Shown here piece by piece: positions 1 through 12,740 of a DNA stretch of 64,000 nt. The position numbers were made by a program, and so were the translations under genes. The notes beneath the pieces were generated by a model. That model was not told the DNA's origin and made no database searches. It saw only the letters and a list, made by a program, of their open reading frames with translations. Numbering within the stretch: the first letter of the stretch is position 1; the number at the start of each line of letters is the position of its first letter. The stretch is from contig CP136064.1 of the NCBI GenBank assembly GCA_032622095.1, positions 112,518,004 through 112,582,003 of the forward strand. The letters run 5' to 3'. Source of the DNA: Siphonodentalium dalli. Lineage: Eukaryota > Mollusca > Scaphopoda > Gadilida > Siphonodentaliidae.

Positions 1-671
1 TATCGCGGCATCTCTGTAAGATCGCCTCAGATATTTATAGCTTCGATTCAGTGCTTTCTCTGCGAACGAAGCGAAGAAATATTGTTGAGTTGTACATCTA
101 AATAAGTGTCTTATTCACCCTTATCACCACGGCACAATCGTTTCGACGATTCTTCGACCAATTCCACGATTCTGCGGCTTGACAACCACGGTACTACGGC
201 AGTTTAACGATTCTTCAATTCGATAATCTGTAAAGAGTTCAGCACTAGACAGTTAGCACAACAATACATAATCTTTGACATAAATAGCCGGTTGTTTCGG
301 TTTTACATACATCACTGTATATTTAAATACTAAGTTTGATTATCACTAAATCCAGCATTTCGATTGGTCGGCGTCCACGTGACTAGTTGCAGTTATTCCT
401 CGGTGGACGCGCAAAAGCTCATAACTGCAACCCCATAATTACATCGATACGTCATCGATACCGGAAAGAAAGGCGGGTAATGTTTTGGGCGCGAATTTTA
501 CTCGCGCAGGATTGACTTAAATTAAATCATCGGGTTTCAATATAAAGAAATTGTTCCTGTTAACTTTTGCCAAGGGTGCTATGGGATATTTTGGGCTGGT
601 TTTGTCACGATACACTTTTCGATTCAAATACATTTACAAAAGTAGCTTTTTCGCTAAATGTATATAAATAT

Positions 672-818
672 AAGGATTAACTGTCATGCGGACTGTTTTT
701 ATGGAGATGTAACCGTGACGTAAGTGGTCATAATTTGTATGGGGTTTTATACAAGTTATGACCACTTACCCCACGGTTACATCTCCATAAAAACAGTCCA
801 CATGGCAGTTAATCCTTA
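672..818. repeat. 147-bp palindrome (hairpin-forming inverted repeat)
   Basis: The left arm, about 672-739, is matched almost perfectly by the reverse complement of 751-818. The loop is a short 'tggggttttat'. The arms contain 'aaggattaactg', 'tttatggagatgtaacc' and 'taagtggtcataa'. Arm identity is high enough for a very stable hairpin. It may be a small foldback insertion inside the larger inverted-repeat element, about 0.5 kb from its left end. Confidence 0.85.
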
Positions 819-1060
819 TGTGAACTTCGCCTTTTGAGTTGAGAAAATATATATAATGTCTTATAAAATGGAGTGGTAACCACATAATAACATCCATACG
901 TCTTTGTGTAAGTTTCCATAACTAATGTTCACATCAGTTCTGTGATTGACGGCGCTATGTCCATATTTGCGGGGATATCATCGCACTCAATTGACAACGC
1001 CGAGTAGTCAACTACGGTATGACAACGACGATTGTGCGACCAGCAATTGAAACTTCATTA

Positions 1061-1515
1061 ACCGCCTCAGAATTTCGTTAAAACAACTACTCCTTCAAAT
1101 TATTACAAAAAAACTACAACTTATTACTGCGATATAGTAATCCCATCGATATAGCTCAATTTGACATGGCCAGATTAGCTTTTCTACAATATCCTCAAAC
1201 AATAAAGCTTCTCAAATAATCGGCGTTGTCAATAGAACTTTCACGAACTTGGACATTCCAACTACAGCTTTTACCGGACTCGGGGTCGCAGTACAACTTT
1301 AACGCATCCCAAAAATACCGCATTCGGGTATAGCACTAGTACAGCTTTTAAAGCGACCCCATCTATTTAAAAGAAAATCATAATCAGAAATGGTAACGCC
1401 ATCAAGATCATATTATTAGCCATGAATAGAAATTATAATATAAAATATATTGGTTACATGAATTCACCGCCTCATAATTCAGTTAAAACAACTAATCCTT
1501 CGAATTATTACAAAC
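1061..1515 (+). repeat. spaced direct repeat, ~50 bp, two copies
   Basis: A block reading 'ccgcctcagaatttcgtta' followed by 'aaacaactactcctt' begins near 1061. It recurs with a few changes near 1467. Both copies end in 'ttattac'. The spacing is about 406 bp. This supports an old internal duplication in the non-coding interior of the flanking inverted-repeat element. A small in-frame ORF over the second copy has no coding support. Confidence 0.5.
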
Positions 1516-2610
1516 GACGGTGTATTACTGCAGGGTTTTCATTCACCACACCAGAAAGCATGCGGATAAAAAATCGGAGGTATTGTGTTCCCACCAAGAG
1601 TGCATGGTCCAGCCATTGTTCATACCAAAAGATCGAAAGCAATTAACGCGGTCATAATTATTACATACTGCAACTATAATACCAACACAACCATCAAGGG
1701 ACTGCAGAACGAAAAATATCTATAAAAGTTGAAATATAAGACTTACAAATTATATTTTATATTAGTAATTGACATAGCTCGTCACAAACCAAAAATCAAC
1801 AGTGTTCACATAATAATGTAAACGACAATAAACGAAATTGAAATTCACAACTACACCGTTTACCAATGACCGGCATCCTGATCGCACAGTTCGACTTTTA
1901 AACTAATAAACCGCTGACCGGCCTCCTGATCGCGCAGATTTAAACAAATACATCGGAAAAACCATAACACTTCATGCGACCACGGAATTTTATAATTTGG
2001 CCCACATATTAGACATGGTGGTGTTAATGAGTCGCACGACCTCATTGCTACGAGATTAAGACTATTTTATTATGAGCCAGCTGAGAAAAATAAAGTAATG
2101 TCGAATCGTATATTCCTATACTGTACAGGTTTAATTTCCATAGCTGTGCACCACACATTACATGATTTAAATTGCCTATCCAACTTTCCTTCCGTTTGTC
2201 TGTACGTCTAACTAGCAGCCGACTCACGGTACATCGGTATTTTCGTATCGCCAACATGTCTTATTCTCAATTGCGTTGTGGTATCGATGGTGGGGACTGG
2301 ACGCCTTCGAAATTAACTCCACACTTGAAACTTAATTTTGTTTGAGTAGAGTTCCATATTTTGACACCCAGGAGATATGTATAATATACCGTAACATGAA
2401 CAGAACGAATATTTGTAAAAATTTCCCACGATTGGTTAATCGGGTCGAAACGTCGTGATGATGATCGCGTTGTCATGCGAGTTTCTCAATGGTTTGATTT
2501 AAAGGAGTAGACCCGGCTTGAACTCTAGACTGATCGAAATGACTACATCTTGGAAAGTTCTATACACCTACAAATATATGTTTAAAGCGATATGCATATA
2601 TCGTTGTTGT

Positions 2611-3388
2611 TATTTGAAAGTCTGAGAACGAAGTAATGTTACGGATGAAGATTAGCCAGCCAGATTGCGAAAATAAAAATTAGTATATTCGATTAATTTT
2701 TGTACAGTTTCAAGAAAATGTATCAAATAAAATTCATACTCTATGCATACTAGTCCAACATACTCATTTAAAGTCACTAGTCAGTGATTGGCTTGAGTTT
2801 ACGCCCCGTATCAACATATATGTTTACACGAGCATGTGTGCCACGCGTTGCCCAATCCACTATCCGTAAATTAATTTGATTACGTATTGTACACGGTAAT
2901 TCGTAATCCAACATAAATTAAATTTGTATCAAATTACTAACTTTAAAGGGGCACTGTACGCTAAATGTTGTTGTTGGTTTCTATAGTCTCAGAGTCGGAG
3001 AATAAGGTAAAAAAATTTCATTATTTGAAAGTCTGTTGAGTACGAAGTAGTGTTACGGATGACAAATTTACCGGAATGCAAAAATACAAATTGTCGTTGT
3101 CGAGTAATTTTTGTACAGTTTTCAACCAAATGAATCAAATAAAAGTTATATTATAGGCATACTAGTCCAATATAATCATTTAAGTTATTGTATAGTCGCT
3201 AGTCAGTGAGTGGCTTGAGTGTTCTACCCGTATCATCATAATATTTTAGGCGATCGTGTGTGCGATCGGTTTAACAATCCAGTATCCCTCAATTACTTTA
3301 CTTGATTACGGAAATTCGTAATTTAATTGACGCCATGTTATGGCTCCAGTCATAAATTCAATTTATATCAAATTATTAACTTTTAAAT
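2611..3388 (+). repeat. tandem direct duplication, ~0.37-kb unit, two diverged copies
   Basis: Copy A runs about 2611-2946 and copy B about 3022-3388. Shared landmarks in the same order are 'tatttgaaagtct', 'acgaagta(a/g)tgttacggatga', 'taatttttgtacagtttt', 'gcatactagtcca', 'gtcactagtcagtga' with 'tggcttgagt', and 'cataaatt' before 'tatcaaatta'. The copies are diverged by small indels and substitutions, so the duplication is not recent. No protein-coding signal is seen. Confidence 0.7.
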
Positions 3389-3395
3389 TATTAAA

Positions 3396-3643
3396 TTTTA
3401 AGATAGCCTATTAACCTGAGCGTTTACAGAATACATCTTCGACTCAAATTACTTATGTTTCTATATATTATCGATATTAGATCGTTGTTGTCACCGGAAA
3501 TTTAATGAAAATGGGCCCTTTAATTTTAAGATAACCTATTAATCTGAACGTTTACATAATACATCTTCAACTGAATGAACTTATTGTCCTATATATTATC
3601 AATATTATATCGTTGTTATTACCGGGAATTTATTGAAAATAAC
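3396..3643 (+). repeat. tandem direct duplication, 128-bp period
   Basis: Two adjacent copies at 3396-3523 and 3524-3643 share 'ttttaagata(g/a)cctatta', 'gcgtttaca' or 'acgtttaca', 'aatacatctt', 'tatatattatc' and 'atcgttgtt'. The duplication sits immediately after the larger duplication. It adds to the view that the interior of this element grew by local tandem duplication. Confidence 0.7.
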
Positions 3644-4410
3644 GTACAGTACCCCTTCAACGCACCGTAATCATTTTAACAATTAAATCCATAACCGGTG
3701 AAAATTATATTCTATAATGATTTATTTAATTGTGATTGAAATCTAGTTATCTAAAATATAATTACTTCACGCAGTCAAGATTTGTCTCCAGATATGACAA
3801 TTCTATGACATTTATTCCCACTCAACTGCCCACGATCTTAATTCCTACCTCATTTGAAGTATGCACACCAGTCAGGTTTACCCAATAAAAAATACTACCG
3901 CAACAAAACACCCCGTGAATGCTACTAATATACCGGCAAATTGGCGTCCGAACCGGGGGATCTGGGGGGGGGGGTCATAAATCAGACGTATCCCTATAGG
4001 ATATTTTTTTAAATAGTTTACATTGTTACTGCATTTCTGTGTTTAGTTGAATCGAATATTGCGTCAACAGATGTACGAAATTGACAAATAATACATTTAT
4101 ACTTATCAAAGCTTACGTTTGATGTTAATTTTCTCACTATGAATGTCCCTAAGCTTGTAGCGTGTAGCCCAAGAAATGACTTTTTTTGCGATCGGTTCGC
4201 GGTTTGATCTGATTATCCAGATTTGACTGAGCCGATTGTGACTCATTTTATGTATAGATCTCATCTTCGTATGTTTTCCGTGAGACAACCTGGTGGACTT
4301 GCAAAGTCTACTCTACACAGCAAATATAAGAAGCCCACTTTATTATATGCTTCCCCATTAAATAGTGGGAAATTGCCGTGGCGTAGAGCGTTATATCCAT
4401 CGCCTGGAAC

Positions 4411-4491
4411 GACTCGATGGATAACACTGACCGACTCGATGGATAACACTGACCGACTCGATGGATAACACTGACCGACTATGGATAACAC
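4411..4491 (+). repeat. 22-bp minisatellite, 3.6 copies
   Basis: The unit 'gactcgatggataacactgacc' minus its last two bases can be read at 4411, 4433 and 4455. A shortened fourth unit starts at 4477. The copies are identical, so expansion is recent. Apparent ORFs on both strands across it are products of the repetition. Confidence 0.9.
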
Positions 4492-4886
4492 AATAGTATT
4501 ACTTTTTCGGAGATTACTTCCGGTTTATAGCGGCGAATCACATTAAGTTTCAAAGCGTATCAATAACAGCCGGACTATTGTTTTAATTATTGATTTTCAC
4601 GGTTCATAAACTGTTATTTAATTGTTATAATGTTGACTCATTTGTTTTAATATATTCTTATCACTAAATTATGTATACATTAATTTTCTCGCATCATTTC
4701 AGAATAAAACAATGGGGACTATTTCTTATGGCGGCTATGCTCGATATTTGTCATTCGGTGGTGAGCAAATCAATTGATGGAATGTAAACAAAATGCAAAT
4801 GTCGAAGCTTTCTAACAATTTGAAGTGAACTGTAGGACAAAATTAGCAGTTTTGGTGCGGTTTATAGCGCATATAATAAAAAGAAA

Positions 4887-5042
4887 ACCTACGGGTTTTG
4901 GTTGAATACCCGGATTATCTCATGAGTGGGTGCAAGGAAGTACAGAATTTCCACTCGCGGCTTGCAGCCGCTCGTGGAAATTCTGTACTTCCTTGCACCC
5001 ACTCATGAGATAATTCGGGTATTCAACCAAAACTCGTAGGTA
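4887..5042. repeat. 156-bp palindrome near the right end of the inverted-repeat element
   Basis: The left arm, about 4887-4956, is the reverse complement of about 4973-5042. Landmarks are 'ggttgaatacccg' and 'cgggtattcaacc', and 'gagtgggtgcaagga' and 'tccttgcacccactc'. The loop is near 4957-4972 ('tcgcggcttgcagccgctc' region). It is unrelated in sequence to the palindrome at 672-818. It ends about 80 bp inside the right inverted repeat. Confidence 0.85.
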
Positions 5043-5222
5043 TTCTATATTTATCGTCCCAATTCAGTAAAAAGCCCCTTGATCTAAGTTTGTCATAAAA
5101 TATTACGTATAATAACGTCGCAGAATCGTTAAACTGGCGTAGCACCGTGGTTGTCAAGCCACAGAATCGTGGAATTGGTCGTAGAATCGTCGACACGATT
5201 GTGTCGTGTGCTTATACCGTGT

Positions 5223-7420
5223 TTACATCAGCTTTATTCTATTTTTTGCTGTTTGTTGAATTACTTTGATCAAGGTTGCGCTTGTCTTATTCTCAGAAAA
5301 GGTAAATTTGACACTTTTTTTACATTTCACAATTCTGTCCAGATTTTTCCTCTTTCAACATTTCTTCAATATAAATGCCTCAAAGTGTTCAGCATCATTG
5401 TTAAGGTGTGTATGACACTTAGGGCAGTGCTTAGGGGTAGTTAGTGTGGATATGGGCATGATGCTTCTCAGAAATCCAGATTACGAACCAACTCTCAGGA
5501 ATTCGCCTTTTACATCCGATCACATTGCCATGTACCAATGCTACTGGTTCCAGATGAAAATGGACAGTTATGTAGCACATGAATAAACTTTAATATAAAT
5601 AAAATGAAAAAAGCTATTCATTTATCTCATTAATATTTACTCATTCTACCTGATCAGACCAGGTGACTCAGTCAAAATTGTATCGGAACTTGGCATGGGA
5701 CTGTAGACTGCAACAACGCATATCACTGAGATAATAATCTTGAGATGGTGGGACCCAGATAAATGATTGGGCGAGCATACATAGACATTGAATGTGTAGA
5801 TATGGAGAATACTGCTAAGTGGAATAAACAAAATCAGAACAGATGAGTGAAAAGAAGGGAAAGAAAATATAATATAACTTAATATAATATGCAAGTCTAA
5901 AAATAATGTGCTGGTCATCAGCAAAATGATCGAATTCTGCAGAGGGCGAATTTGGCGATACTACCCGGCATAGCATCAACAAATTCAACCTCTAACGACC
6001 TCATTCTATTTTGGTCTCGACCAACCATGGAGAACTAGCTACATATGAGGGTCACATATGGTGAATTTGGTAATGCTATAGCCCACTCTGCTGGGTAGCA
6101 TCACAAAACTCTCCCTCCTTGGAGCTTATTCTGCAGACTGCATATGACCGTCTTATTTTCAAGTTTCTATTTACACGCAGTACATGTATTTGTATGAATG
6201 CTTGACCTGTGTCTGGCCTTAGCACAGTACCTAGCCCAAGAACTCAGCTCATGGAAATGAAAATTAGTTTTGTGATACATAGTGGATTTCAGCTGAATAC
6301 CTGTATTGTTGGAGTGTTAATTGCCAGGTGGTGTTGCCCTAATAATTTTTTCAAAAATCATAATTGACATAAATTCATGTGATACTATGGGACACATCTA
6401 AAGTTACACTTTCTGTGATGAAAAGAAGGTACACTAATGCTTTTATATTTGTTTACATGTATAATGAGCATTATGAGCTACCTTAGACAATATTTGGGGA
6501 AGAATCAATCAATAATTTACTGATCAGCACATGTATTCTGTGTGTTATTTTGGGTTTTTCCAGGTATTTTTTTAGAACCTGTTTCGTGTTACAAAAGTTG
6601 GAATGACTTAGAAGAACCAGAAATGGAAATAGGGTAACTGTAATACTGACCATCAAGCTTAAATGGTGTGATATTACAGATTTGGAGGTAAAAAGGGGGT
6701 GGGTACCCCGCATGAAATTGGAAAAAATATGTTTTCCTTCAAATAGGGGGGTGGTGGGTACCCAAGAGCCGGAAAAAAAGTTTTTTCAGCCTAATGTCAT
6801 GTCACTTTTTCCGACCCCCCCCCCCCCTGCGTGACGCGTCAAAAATTCATGGCGAATCAAAGTGCTGTGCGTCAACTCTGCAAATATAGCATATCTGTCG
6901 AAGACTTCCAAGTTATATGACACGGAGCATGTAAGATTCCGTTCAAATCCTAGATTATTAAGGTTATAAAATCCAAGATGGCGTTCAAAATGGCCGCCAA
7001 GTTTTATATTGGCACTCTGTGCATTGTGCACAACGAGTGTGCACACCGGACTGGAAAATCGCAAGTGCTTTATTGTAACTGAACTTTATTTCATGGAGGC
7101 TGTATCGTAATATGTATAAGTCAATTGGTTTCGTAAAAACGATGATGGAGACCAAAATGGCCGCCATACAACAAAAAAATGTTCCGGCTTCCGAGTTGCA
7201 ATGTTATGTCATCTGCATGTTACGAGTTTTGTAGATTATTCGTTCGTGCATATATGTCTGTTCATAATGTGATCCGAATCCGATAAAACTTTTGGCATTT
7301 AGATAGTGAATGCTCATTTTTTTTCTCAAAATCGACATGCAATGCCAACTTGACACAATGGGACCGTGTTTCAACCTGACATCCATTTTGTGGTATTCAA
7401 CTGCTGTATATGACAATATA
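5223..7420. other. intergenic, no gene seen
   Basis: No ORF here has protein-like composition or splice context. Landmarks are a dispersed block at 5261-5315 ('actttgatcaaggttg' then 'ttattctcagaaaaggta') that recurs at 8586-8638, a C-rich run near 6819-6832, and two 'ggtgggtaccc' segments near 6696 and 6750. The block at 6970-7180 carries 'aaaatggccgcc', a phrase common in dispersed repeats of this type of genome. Confidence 0.5.
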
Positions 7421-10160
7421 AACATGCCATATGCGGGCAGGATGTCCGCTGATTTCAACGAGTTATTGTTCTGTATTCGATGATACTTGTTCGCGGATTC
7501 GCTTGTCACATGATAGTACACCTGTAGCCGATTTGATGAAATGTTTTGAGTTTTGACGAACAAAGCTGATGTGCTCACGGGATGTGTTATATAGTTATTC
7601 TTATTCAGCTAACGTTAAGTGCCGTGTGGATCTTGGAATGATCGAATATCCCAAATATGATTGATGATGTGCTTGAAATTGCAGTGTGTGTACACAGTAC
7701 TCTCTGGTGCCAAATGCCAAATAATAGTGTCAGCACGATTATTAACTTTGGTGAAAATTCCCAAAAAATACTTATTTGGAATTGAGAGTATGAAATTGCC
7801 ATAACTATTATTAATTTCAGCCTAAATCCCCACACATCACTATTATTAGGCAATCACGATTATTAGGCACCTGGGAGTATATAAGCGGTATTGATATGAC
7901 GGCTGTTTGTGGCATATGCCTGGAGCTGTCGATGTGTTTTCATCAGTGTTCCTCAATTGTGCGTATATATCAATATATACATGGCATATGCAGGCAGGAT
8001 GTCTGCTGAATTCAACCAGTTATTGTTTTGTATTCGATTATACTTGTTCGCGGATTCGTTTATCACTTGATAGTGCACCAGTAGCCGATTTGGAATCGGC
8101 TGATTGATGAAATGTTTCGAGTTTGACCAACAAAGCAGATGCGCTCACGAGATGTGTGATAAAAGTTTTTCATATTCAGATAAAGTTAAGTGTCGTCTGG
8201 ATCTTGGAAGGATCGAATATGCCATATATGCTTAATGATGTGTTTGAAATTACAGGGTGTTTACCCATTATACGCGGTATCGCCATGATAGCTGTTTGTG
8301 GCGTTGGCCTGAAGCTGTTGATGTGTTTAAGCAGTATTGCTGAATGTTGCTGCATACGTCTGGATCTTGGAAGGATATGATATTCCATATATATGGTTGA
8401 TGATGTGAATGAAATTGCAGAGTGTGTACCCAGTACTCTCAGATGCCAAATAATAGTGTCAGCATGATTATTAATTTTGGAGAAAATTCCCAACAATCAC
8501 TTTTATTTGGAATTGAGACAGATTGAAATTGCCATAACTGTCACTGGTCTTTGGAACTTTGAAGCTTAAAGATTGGATGGGAGCTTACTTTGATCAAGGT
8601 TGTGCTTGCGTTATTCTCAGAAAAGGTAAATTTGATGCGTGCTTACATTTCAAAGTCCGTCTGGCGTTTCAGTCTGCCACAGAATTACACATGTCCGAGT
8701 GCCATTGATTCCTTAATTACTCGACTAGTTATTGAATATGAGATTAAATTTTTGCATATATCATGACTCGTATGTTATTCTGCACTATACTGACTAGTGC
8801 AGACTTTCATTTTGCATTATATTCTTTTTTATCCAAATATGAACATGTTAGGTTCCACTGCATACGGTACACACCAGACATTGCGAAATGTAAACACGAT
8901 TCAAACTTGCATTTTCTGCATTCCCATGTCCAAATCCCCAACACACTGAAGTGAGGTTTAATGGTAACTCCATCTACAAATCATTATAAAGATGTGAGGT
9001 TTAATGATAACTCCATCTACAAATCCATTATAAAGATGCGAGGTTTAATGATAACTCCATATATATACATGTACATAACCAATACAAGCATGCGAGTTCC
9101 AAATAGTATCAGCATGATTATTAATTTTGTAGCAAATTCCCAACGATCAATATTATTTGGAATTGAGACACATGTATTTCCAATTTCACTCAAACTATTA
9201 TTAATTTCAGCCTAAATCCCCGCCATCACTATGATTAGGCCATCGCGATTATTATGCAATTGCGATTATTGGGCACCTGAGAGTATATTAGCGATATTGA
9301 TATGATAGCTGTTTGTGGCGTCTGCCTGAAGCTGTCGATGTGTTTTCAGCAGTATTGCTGAATGGTGCTGTATATGTCAATATATATATGCCATATGCGG
9401 GCAGGGTGTCCGCTGAATTCAACGAGTTAATGTTTTGTATTCGATGACGCCTGTTCGCGGATTCGCTTGTCACATGATAGTGCACCAGTAGCCGATTTAC
9501 TATCGGCTGATGGATGAAATGTTTCGAGGTTTGACGAACAAAGCTGATGTGCACACGAGATGTGTCATATAGTTATTCATATGCAGCTAACGTTAAGTGT
9601 CGTCTGGATCTTGGAATGGATCGAATATCCCATTTATGCTCAATGATGTGCTTGAAATTGCTGGGTGTGTACCCAGTATAAGCGGTATTGCTATGGTAGC
9701 TGTTTGTGGCGTAGGCCTGAAGCTATCGATGTGTTTTCACCAGTATTGCTGAATGTTGCTGCATACGTCTGGATCTTGGAAGGATGTGATATTCCATATA
9801 TGGTTGATGATGTGATTGAAATTGCAGAGTGTGTACCCAGTACTCTCATATGCCAAATAATAGTGTCAGCACGATTATTAATTTTGGAGAAAATTCCCAT
9901 AACTATTATTAGTTTTATCCTAAATTCCGCACACATCACTATTATTAGGTCATTACGATTATTAGGCACCTGTGAGTATATGAGCGGCATCGATGTGATA
10001 GCTGTTTGTGGCATATGCCTGAAGCTGTAGATGTGTTTTCAGCAGTATTGCTGAATGGTGCTGTGTGTCAATATATACATGGCATATGCGGGCAGGATAT
10101 CTGCTGAATTCAACCAGTTATTGTTCTGTATTCGATGATACTACATGTAGTTCGCAGATT
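7421..10160 (+). repeat. cluster of diverged ~0.55-kb repeat modules in direct orientation
   Basis: The same ordered landmarks recur starting near 7421, 7967, 9085-9380 and 10060: 'catatgcgggcaggat', 'tgtattcgatgata', 'gttcgcggattcgcttgtca', 'cgttaagtg', 'tggatcttggaa', 'gtgtgtaccca', 'aataatagtgtcagca', 'tttggaattgaga', 'attattaggcacctg' and 'gctgtttgtggc'. Copies differ by substitutions and deletions, and some modules are shuffled. About 540 bp (8545-9080) of unrelated sequence interrupts the cluster. ORFs across it are not conserved between copies, so it is treated as non-coding repeat DNA. Confidence 0.75.
8951..9071 (+). repeat. 43/44-bp tandem repeat, ~2.8 copies
   Basis: Units start at 8951, 8994 and 9038 with 'g(t/c)gaggtttaatg(g/a)taact' and end 'attataaagat'. 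The third unit is cut short at 'ccatatatatacatg'. The tract lies in the sequence that interrupts the diverged repeat cluster. Confidence 0.85.
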
Positions 10161-12740
10161 CGCTTGTCACAAGATAGTGTACTAATGTATTGCTGATATA
10201 TAAAATGTTTGAGTGTATTCTTGTTGCATATAATGATTACAATTATTCACGGGATTGTTGATCGAAAATAAGTGATGCAGTGGGTTAGTGGTGTTGGAAG
10301 AATCTATATTCATGTATAATTATGCATGTTGCCACTATTCGCAGTCTTGTGGAACGAAGCTACTTTACTTGTACTTTTCTCGAGCACAATACAATTTGCT
10401 GTGCCCTTATAGGGCTTCCCATGTATGTTGTGTTTATTTATTTTCCCCTAACAATCCTGGGGGGTCTCTCTTAAAAGTATATATACAATAATGGGAATTG
10501 TTTGTCATGTGTGCGAAGGCCACAACCGCTGAATAAAGGCTCCTAAAGGGAGCCTGTTTCCGCTAGATATCCAGTTTTGTCTTCATCTCGTGTATAGGTT
10601 TGGGATGTTCAATAAAATATGAATGAATGGAATATTTTCTATGCAGATGTTTCAAACCAGATTACAAGCTACGCTCAACCTTTAGTTAGTCGGCATTTTT
10701 TTTCATGTTTTGTTCATGTTTGGATTTGCTTTCTTGCTTACTGATACATGTTGACAACTGCAGTTAGGGTTTGTTAATCGCCACCACCAAACTTTGTACT
10801 AGAAGTTATGTATTCCTTCTGGAATGTAATTTGAAATAAGCCAGCAGGCACATTTAGCCACTGTGTCAGTGCTCTTGATATCCATGATTACTAGAACGTG
10901 CTTTTATTTGTCATCATGTTACATCAAGAGGCTAAGAAATTAAATAGGAAATATTTATGTCAACTATCTTTATCCGATATTTGTCCGTTAAATTTGATCA
11001 GACACAATTATGGAAATACCTTACTATTTATTCGAGAAGGTACACGTATGTCATAAATAAATATCGCTGTTGGCAACTAAAATTTATTATCAAATTGTAT
11101 GTAGACTGCGCAATATTGGACATTGTTTTAGCAGGTTAGACTAAATTCTTTGGCACACCCTACCTTCGTCGCCTCCCTCATCCCATCACCACACTTTATA
11201 TGGATATTTGGGGTGACACATAAATGGCGCAATCTATTTTTTAATCTGTTAAAATCTTGGATTTCAAGTTTGAATCCTTTGGCACACCCTGCAGCGAGTA
11301 TTTGTTAAATAATTGTTTTTGAAAATTGGACGCATGTCCAGATTCGCCTGTAGACGGGAGCTGTCAAATTTGAAATTTATTCTATTAAAAACATGGCCAC
11401 AATGGTCATTTTTGGATTTTACTCTTTGCACACCCCACGGGCCACTTCCATCATCCGATCATCACCAAACTTCATACTGATCTTCGGCGTGACCAGCAGA
11501 TGTGCGGGAGGCTGCTATCAAATGTTTTTGAATTTCATTGGAAAATATAGATACCACAGCCATCTTGGATTTTAGTTAGACATTTCTACCTTCCACATTC
11601 CTAATCGATCCATTGACTGGCACAAATTATCTCTTCTCAAAGTTGAGCTACGGTGTCATTGCCACTTTAATTTCCGTATTAATTACTATAAACTCTGCTC
11701 ATGTGTTTTCTGAAATATGTCGGCAGTTTCGATATTATAAGTGTACCATTCAGACAGCTGATTCAGCACTAAACTTTATCCCCGTATTCTACCTGTTATC
11801 AGTTGATTAGTCCAGGTGTCAGTGTATCTTAAACACACCCAGTTATGGTACAAATCAATTTTACTCTACCATACATGTAGGTCAAGAAGATGTGATGTCA
11901 GTTAATGTTTACCATTTGCTTTATTGAAATATAAAACACATGACCCAATTGGCAGGTGACAAAGGACTGTACATGATTTACTGTAACGCTCATGGGCTAT
12001 GTAAGGAGTCTAGTGATAATGCAGATACATATATGTTAAATGGTTTGGGAAACAAAAAATCCTCTAGAGTCCGTTGATGTTGGTTAGTTTGTAGAGTTTA
12101 TGACAATAATACGACTAACATTTTAGCCAGATGCAGTTCGAGCACCATTGAGTCATCCACAGGGGTATCTTCTTAAAAATAAGTGCAAAATGTAAATAAA
12201 AATAATATCCAAATTAAAAACAGGTGCGTCACATTAACAAACTCATCGCTATTGTAATTTTGATTCCAAATATGCGGTAAATTTGGGCAGATTATTAGAT
12301 ATGTTAATGCATGTATATTTAGAAGTTTCGAACAAAAGGTGTGTTTTTTGTATTGATAAATATTGATCGATATTTTCTTGTAATAAAATGAGGCCAGCGA
12401 GCCGGTACTCTCCATGAATTTTGTGTTCATTGGTTATATAAGTTGCCAAACAGTTTATCTAAGATTGTATACCGGATTTATATTTTTACTTGGATATGTT
12501 GGCATCGGAAGTTTAGGAATCTGTTGAGGTACTTGTCAATATGGCTCTTAGAAGTGAAGATGTGTTTCATTTTGTGAACTCCCATGTAACATTATCGATA
12601 TTGACGAGTTTGTTGACTTGATGTCCTCGTTTCTGATTTTGTTAACAATTCGCTAACAGTTTTGTTTCCATAACAATCAGTTCAACACGTGTAATTTAGA
12701 TATTGGAGAACAATCAATAATAAATATAAGATTAAAGTTT
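10161..12740. other. intergenic, dispersed repeat fragments only
   Basis: No supportable gene. A small stem (arms aggctcc/ggagcct) lies at 10537-10555, with an AATAAA at 10611 in 'gttcaataaaatatg'. That could be the tail of a transcript, but no coding exon is visible upstream. Between 11146 and 11450 three fragments carry 'ttggcacaccct' or 'tttgcacacccc' followed by 'catcaccaaact' text. A related fragment is at 26655. They are remnants of one dispersed repeat family. Confidence 0.45.

Larger units (their letters stand above)
118..5222. mobile_element. 5.1-kb non-coding element with terminal inverted repeats
   Basis: An imperfect inverted repeat of about 87 bp lies at roughly 127-215 and, reverse-complemented, at 5120-5209. 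Both arms share the blocks 'cgacgattct', 'cgaccaattccacgattct', 'ggcttgacaaccacggt' and 'agtttaacgattct'. Weaker similarity continues a few bases outward, so the exact ends and any target-site duplication are uncertain. The interior holds two long palindromes, two tandem duplications and a 22-bp minisatellite. It has no open frame with recognisable protein similarity. This looks like a large non-autonomous DNA transposon or foldback element. The superfamily could not be assigned. Confidence 0.6.

Noticed and set aside
4261-4491. 76-codon minus-strand ORF
   Set aside because: It is produced by the 22-bp minisatellite and has no other support.
5500-5965. 'ggaattcgcctt' and 'gaattctgcagagggcgaatt', reminiscent of TA-cloning vector polylinker
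   Set aside because: Order and flanking bases do not match a vector arm and the surrounding sequence is ordinary AT-rich DNA. Short coincidental similarity is more likely than contamination.
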